A stretch of 64,000 nt of DNA, from assembly GCA_013398615.1 (NCBI GenBank), contig VZSR01003807.1, positions 8,783,289-8,847,288 on the forward strand, read 5' to 3'. The position numbers and the translations under genes are program-made. Below the pieces are notes generated by a model that saw only the letters and a list, made by a program, of their open reading frames with translations, did no database searches and was not told the DNA's origin. Source of the stretch: Brachypodius melanocephalos. Taxonomy: Eukaryota; Chordata; Aves; Passeriformes; Pycnonotidae. Of the stretch, positions 60,240 to 64,000 are shown piece by piece (within the stretch, counting starts at the first letter, position 1; each line of letters begins with the position of its first letter).

Positions 60240-62197
60240 GTAACTTCAAATTTTTTTTAGTTGTTTTTATTCATTTTTCAGGTCACAGTATTTCCTAGTA
60301 TATATTAACAGTAGTATATTATAGTATGTCTGGACATCAGCCTCTCCTTACTGATTACCATAAACACTTCCCTTCTGCCACCTTCTGGCATGCCAGGCAA
60401 GCATAAGGTGCCTCCAGTATTTCCGTACATAATTTCCTTGAGTTAAAAAGCTGTGACAGCAACAGATACAGGGGAGTGTCAAATGCTAAGGAATGAAGAT
60501 AAGCTAGTATCTTTTATTTCCAGAACACTGCTTCTCTTGCCAGGTAATGCTTCAGTTGTAGTGTCTCTCTCTCTTCTGGCAAATGTCACTCTACTGGTGT
60601 TATTTTCTAGCAACGTGCGAGAGAGCCCCCTCGCTGGTCTTCTTCCCAGGACAGCCTGACATCAGGTCTCCAAGTCCTGTTCCTATGATGGATGCTCAGA
60701 AACTGCCTGTGCAGAGACAGCTGTTGCCATGGCAGCAGATGCTTCTCTAGTGCATCTGCCCAGCTAATGAAAAACCCATGCTTTATTCAAAAATCAAATA
60801 GGTTCACTCTGGTTCTTCCAGCTAAGCAGCAGTCATTAGCATACTCGTAAGAATAAGCCTCTACGTATTAAAGCATTATTGTGATTAACGTAGCTACATA
60901 AAGTCTCTTCTTTGGAGAAATTACATTAATTTCATTCCTAAATACATAAAGAATTTGAAGTAATCTTCTTCATTTATAAAACAAACACCTACATATTTTC
61001 CTTCCATCAAAGTTACAGAAAGAGTGACAGCTGCAAGGAAAGAATTGCTGATCTGTTAATTCTTGCCCCTCCAGCAGTATGGGAAATGTAGTAGCTTCTC
61101 ACCTGTCCTGCCTCAAACACAGTCTTCTGTCAGATTCCGGCACAGACTGTGCTGAACAGGGTGACAGGCTGACAATATTTCTGGACAGATGAGGCAAGAA
61201 AGTTGTGCAAGTGCCAAAACCAGAGGAATTACAGCTCTCAACTACAGCAAAAAATGCACTTATTATGCACTAGGAACAAGGGAACAAACATAGTAAGATT
61301 TACTTATCTGGTGGATTATTTATGGAAGAAGAAAAGAAAAAAATCAAGAAGTCTTGATTGATTTGAGTAACCTAAAGAATATTTGAAAGGTCCTTGCAGT
61401 AGACAATAACATTGAGGCTAAAGAGAAAAATGACTTGGAGATTTCCCTCTGCTGGTGCACGGGTCTGAATGCCTACAGGAAATATTTATGTTTTCTTTCT
61501 GGGTGCCAGAATGACTTCTGGCTTCTGTCAGACTGAATGACTGTGTTCAGTCTGAAGAAACAAGGCACATGATATTTTGTTTCAAGGCACTAAGGCAGAC
61601 TATTACATGGTTTACATTTCTGAAGTATTACTCGGTTTTAAAAACGTGTTCCCCTATACTCATTCTCCTACAAAGCACTTAAAAGTACTAGTTAACTAAG
61701 TGAAACCAGGCCAGGGCAGTGTGGAGAGCCCTGTGCTTAGCTTTGTAAACAAAAATATGCAGACATTAAGATGAAGTGTAACTGAAGTGAGATGCAAGGT
61801 CACTCACTGAGACCGCAGAGAAATCATGCCCAAATACACCAGCTTGGCTCTTCCCTTCCTTGTCATCAGCCATAGATGGTGAGCCAAGCAGTCAGCAGGA
61901 GCCAGCCTGAGGCTTTTGTTGGCTTATTCCTTGCAAGGAATATCCAAAACACTTTGCAGCCTTGGCATGTGGCCCTGCTCTTGTTTTCACTACGGTAAAG
62001 CAGAGGGCTGAATGAAAGTTTTGTTTGCAGCTTAAATAAATGCTTTTTTCCTCAAAGGGCACATTTGAGTGAGGTTGCATCTCTGAAAGGTAATCTTAAC
62101 CCTTCCTAGCATTGCTCATGGGGCCTGGGAGTTCCATGACTGCAGATTTACTGCTGAAGTGCTACTAAACAGTAACTTCTTTTCTTCTTGCTTTCAG
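60240..62197 (+). other. PDE7B: PDE7B intron 9-10
   Basis: A 2.0-kb phase-0 intron with donor GTAACT and acceptor CTTTCAG. No repeat family or RNA gene recognised. The short GTTGCCATGGCAGC near 60722 is half of an RFX-type palindrome. Confidence 0.88.
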
Positions 62198-62294
62198 ATT
62201 GCACTCAAGTGTGCTGACATTTGCAACCCTTGCCGGGTCTGGGATCTGAGCAAACAGTGGAGTGAACGGGTCTGCGAAGAGTTCTACCGGCAAG
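62198..62294 (+). CDS. PDE7B: PDE7B coding exon 10: ADICNP metal aspartate (last exon in window)
   Basis: A 97-bp exon, phase 0 in and phase 1 out, bounded by TTGCTTTCAG and GTCAGC. It encodes IALKCADICNPCRVWDLSKQ, then WSERVCEEFYRQ, about residues 317-348, plus the first base of a Gly codon. The Asp of ADICNP (about 323) is the fourth metal ligand and the Asn (about 326) lies in the nucleotide pocket. The remaining ~100 residues, including the invariant glutamine near 374, are not in the window; they should be encoded further right. The donor GTCAGC is weaker than the others. Confidence 0.97.
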
Positions 62295-64000
62295 GTCAGC
62301 CCCTTCAACTCCCCTTTCACCTCAGCTCTCCATGGTTTCTGTGTGGCAAGTGGGAGGTAGCACTGAAATGTCCCTTGAGATTGAGCTCTTCACAGATGTG
62401 CTGCCTCACTGGAAAAGTGGGAAGGGGTAGAAGAGCAACAAGTGTTTCTCTGCTCCTCTAGCAGCATAAGGCAGGAGGGAGGGTTTTGCTGTGCCTCAGC
62501 ACTTGAATTCAGTGGAAAAGCCCACAGCTGGGTTCTTCTCTGAGACCCTCCAGTCACTGTGAGCGTTCCTGAGCTGGAATGGTGCCGGCGCCACACTGCC
62601 CCAAAACCCTAGTGCTGTGTTTTGTCTCGCTTTTCATGCTCCCACTACCAGAGCCTTACCCTCACTGTTTCCCAAATATGACACATTCTTCTGCCTGCAA
62701 ATGCAGAGAAAGGGTTCAAACAGCTTCCCAGCATGCTGTTTAAAGGGCCAAAACAGGCAAGCCAAACCTCAGCTAGAACCTACTGCAAATGTTTTCAGAC
62801 CCCTGCAGAGAGCACAGTCAAGCAGGGGGATTTTTGAAACACAGTAATTACACCATTTGGCTCTATCTGCATAGGCAAGGTCATGCTGTGCTACAATACG
62901 GGGTGCAGCAGAGTTTAATCACTGCTAAATTCTTTGTTCAGAGCATCCTGAGAGTTGAAGGCAAGTGGAAGAGCACACAATGAAGTTCTTAGTTCGTTTA
63001 ACTTTCTGCACTACAAAGTTAAGCCACATCAGAGCTGGTACCTGGTACAGTTAGCCTGTAACAACAACAAACAGGTCAGCAAGTTAATTTTCTGCCAATG
63101 TCAGTTTAAGTGGGCAAAATGTCTTTGATGCCTTTGAAAGCAACATAAGCAACTTGCCCAATGCAGGTTTAGTTAGTCAGATGTGTAGTGAAAGCATAAT
63201 CAATATGCAGCTTGTGAGGTGCAGTACCTCACCTTTGGTGTATTGGGGGACCATGCTGAGAATGACAGATCAACTCTGGCAAATGTAAGCTTTTTCCACT
63301 GCCCTCAAGATTTTTTAGTCTAACATCTAAAACAGAGCTCTGACAGGGGATACCTGAGTACATGAGACCAGTAAGAAGCAGCACAGGGAGAAAAGGAGCA
63401 TTTTATGTGGGACAGTTATACAGAAACTGTGGTCTGACTATCACTAGTGGCTGTATAATGCTGTTCAAGTGGTACAACACCCCCAGTATTAAATAGCATG
63501 CATTTAGATACCATTATCACTTTAAAGTGTTTTTGTAGACCTCTCTACCCCCTTACACACAGTGATGGGGCTTGAAAGTATTTTTTGGGTATAAGTTTAA
63601 CATTTGGAAACGGTAAGGTCTTGTGTTTTGATTTTTAACTATAGATGAGACAGATAATACCACAATTAGTGCTTTGTTTAATCTTCCTTCTGGAACAGAT
63701 ACAAAATTTTAACATTTTTTAATAAAACATTTCTAAGGTCATTTTAATAGAGACTCAGATCCTGATCATCCAGTGTTCTGATGCATCTACACTACATGTT
63801 AGTAAATGAAATATACAATCCAAGTACGTTTCATGGAGCATCTGATGCCTACAGCAGCTCCTAACAAAAACCTCTCCTAGAAAAATAATTTTTCTTTCAG
63901 ATCTTTTAAAAGTCAGCACAGCTAGGAACACTGGGTAAGTAATAAAACTTGATTTGTATATATGAAACTGGAAGTAGTAAGAAAAAGCTTTCAAGAAAAA
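62295..64000 (+). other. PDE7B: PDE7B intron 10-11, 5' part
   Basis: I looked for the next conserved segment (GELEQKFELEISPLC in mammals) and did not see it, so the intron continues past the right edge. No repeat family or RNA gene recognised. Open frames near 62159-62983 are short and overlap on both strands. Confidence 0.8.

Noticed and set aside
46009..62294. Assignment to PDE7A instead of PDE7B
   Set aside because: SGEIGTKKKVKRLLSFQ, RYFHASRLLRGI, AAAAHDVDHPG and RLEDAQDRHFMLQ follow PDE7B; PDE7A differs clearly at these segments.
62295..64000. Search for the next PDE7B exon (GELEQKFELEISPLC-like)
   Set aside because: No such sequence is visible before the right edge.

Overview
The window looks like avian nuclear DNA. 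It is AT-leaning and intron-rich, with no bacterial-style gene packing. It carries two minus-strand CR1 LINE copies whose left ends show the CATAGAAT octamer typical of bird CR1 3' ends, and solo retroviral LTRs. The only protein-coding gene I can support is PDE7B, the cAMP-specific 3',5'-cyclic phosphodiesterase 7B, on the + strand. Its translated exons follow mammalian PDE7B almost residue for residue and differ clearly from the paralogue PDE7A. The species cannot be named from this sequence.

Layout. Positions 1-33051 hold no recognisable exon and are most likely PDE7B intron 1. They contain an old CR1 (about 986-2500), a 512-bp solo LTR with a 6-bp target-site duplication (14865-15376), and several simple or low-complexity tracts. 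Coding exons follow at 33052-33135, 46009-46160, 47416-47479, 49455-49550, 51227-51327, 52809-52940, 58982-59073, 60095-60239 and 62198-62294. All nine have GT-AG boundaries and compatible phases. Together they give 963 bp, about codons 28-349 of a family that is 450 residues long in human. The first ~28 residues lie upstream of the window and the last ~100 downstream.

Function. The exons encode the N-terminal linker with an RRGS motif, the helical entry to the catalytic domain, and most of the catalytic core. The core includes the YHNAVH and HDVDHPGVNQPF metal-binding motifs and the ADICNP aspartate. The invariant purine-binding glutamine should be in an exon beyond the right edge.

Introns. 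Intron 46161-58981 material includes a 327-bp solo LTR (49061-49387) with perfect TTAGCC duplications, ending 67 bp before an exon, and a better-preserved CR1 (about 53962-54625). A third possible LTR lies at 36212-36774. Every oriented transposable element is antisense to PDE7B. An 89-bp near-perfect palindrome at 34629-34717 is the most unusual structure in the window. I see no tRNA, rRNA, CRISPR array or second gene, and no convincing new biological system. The findings concern retroelement relics, hairpins and splice context.
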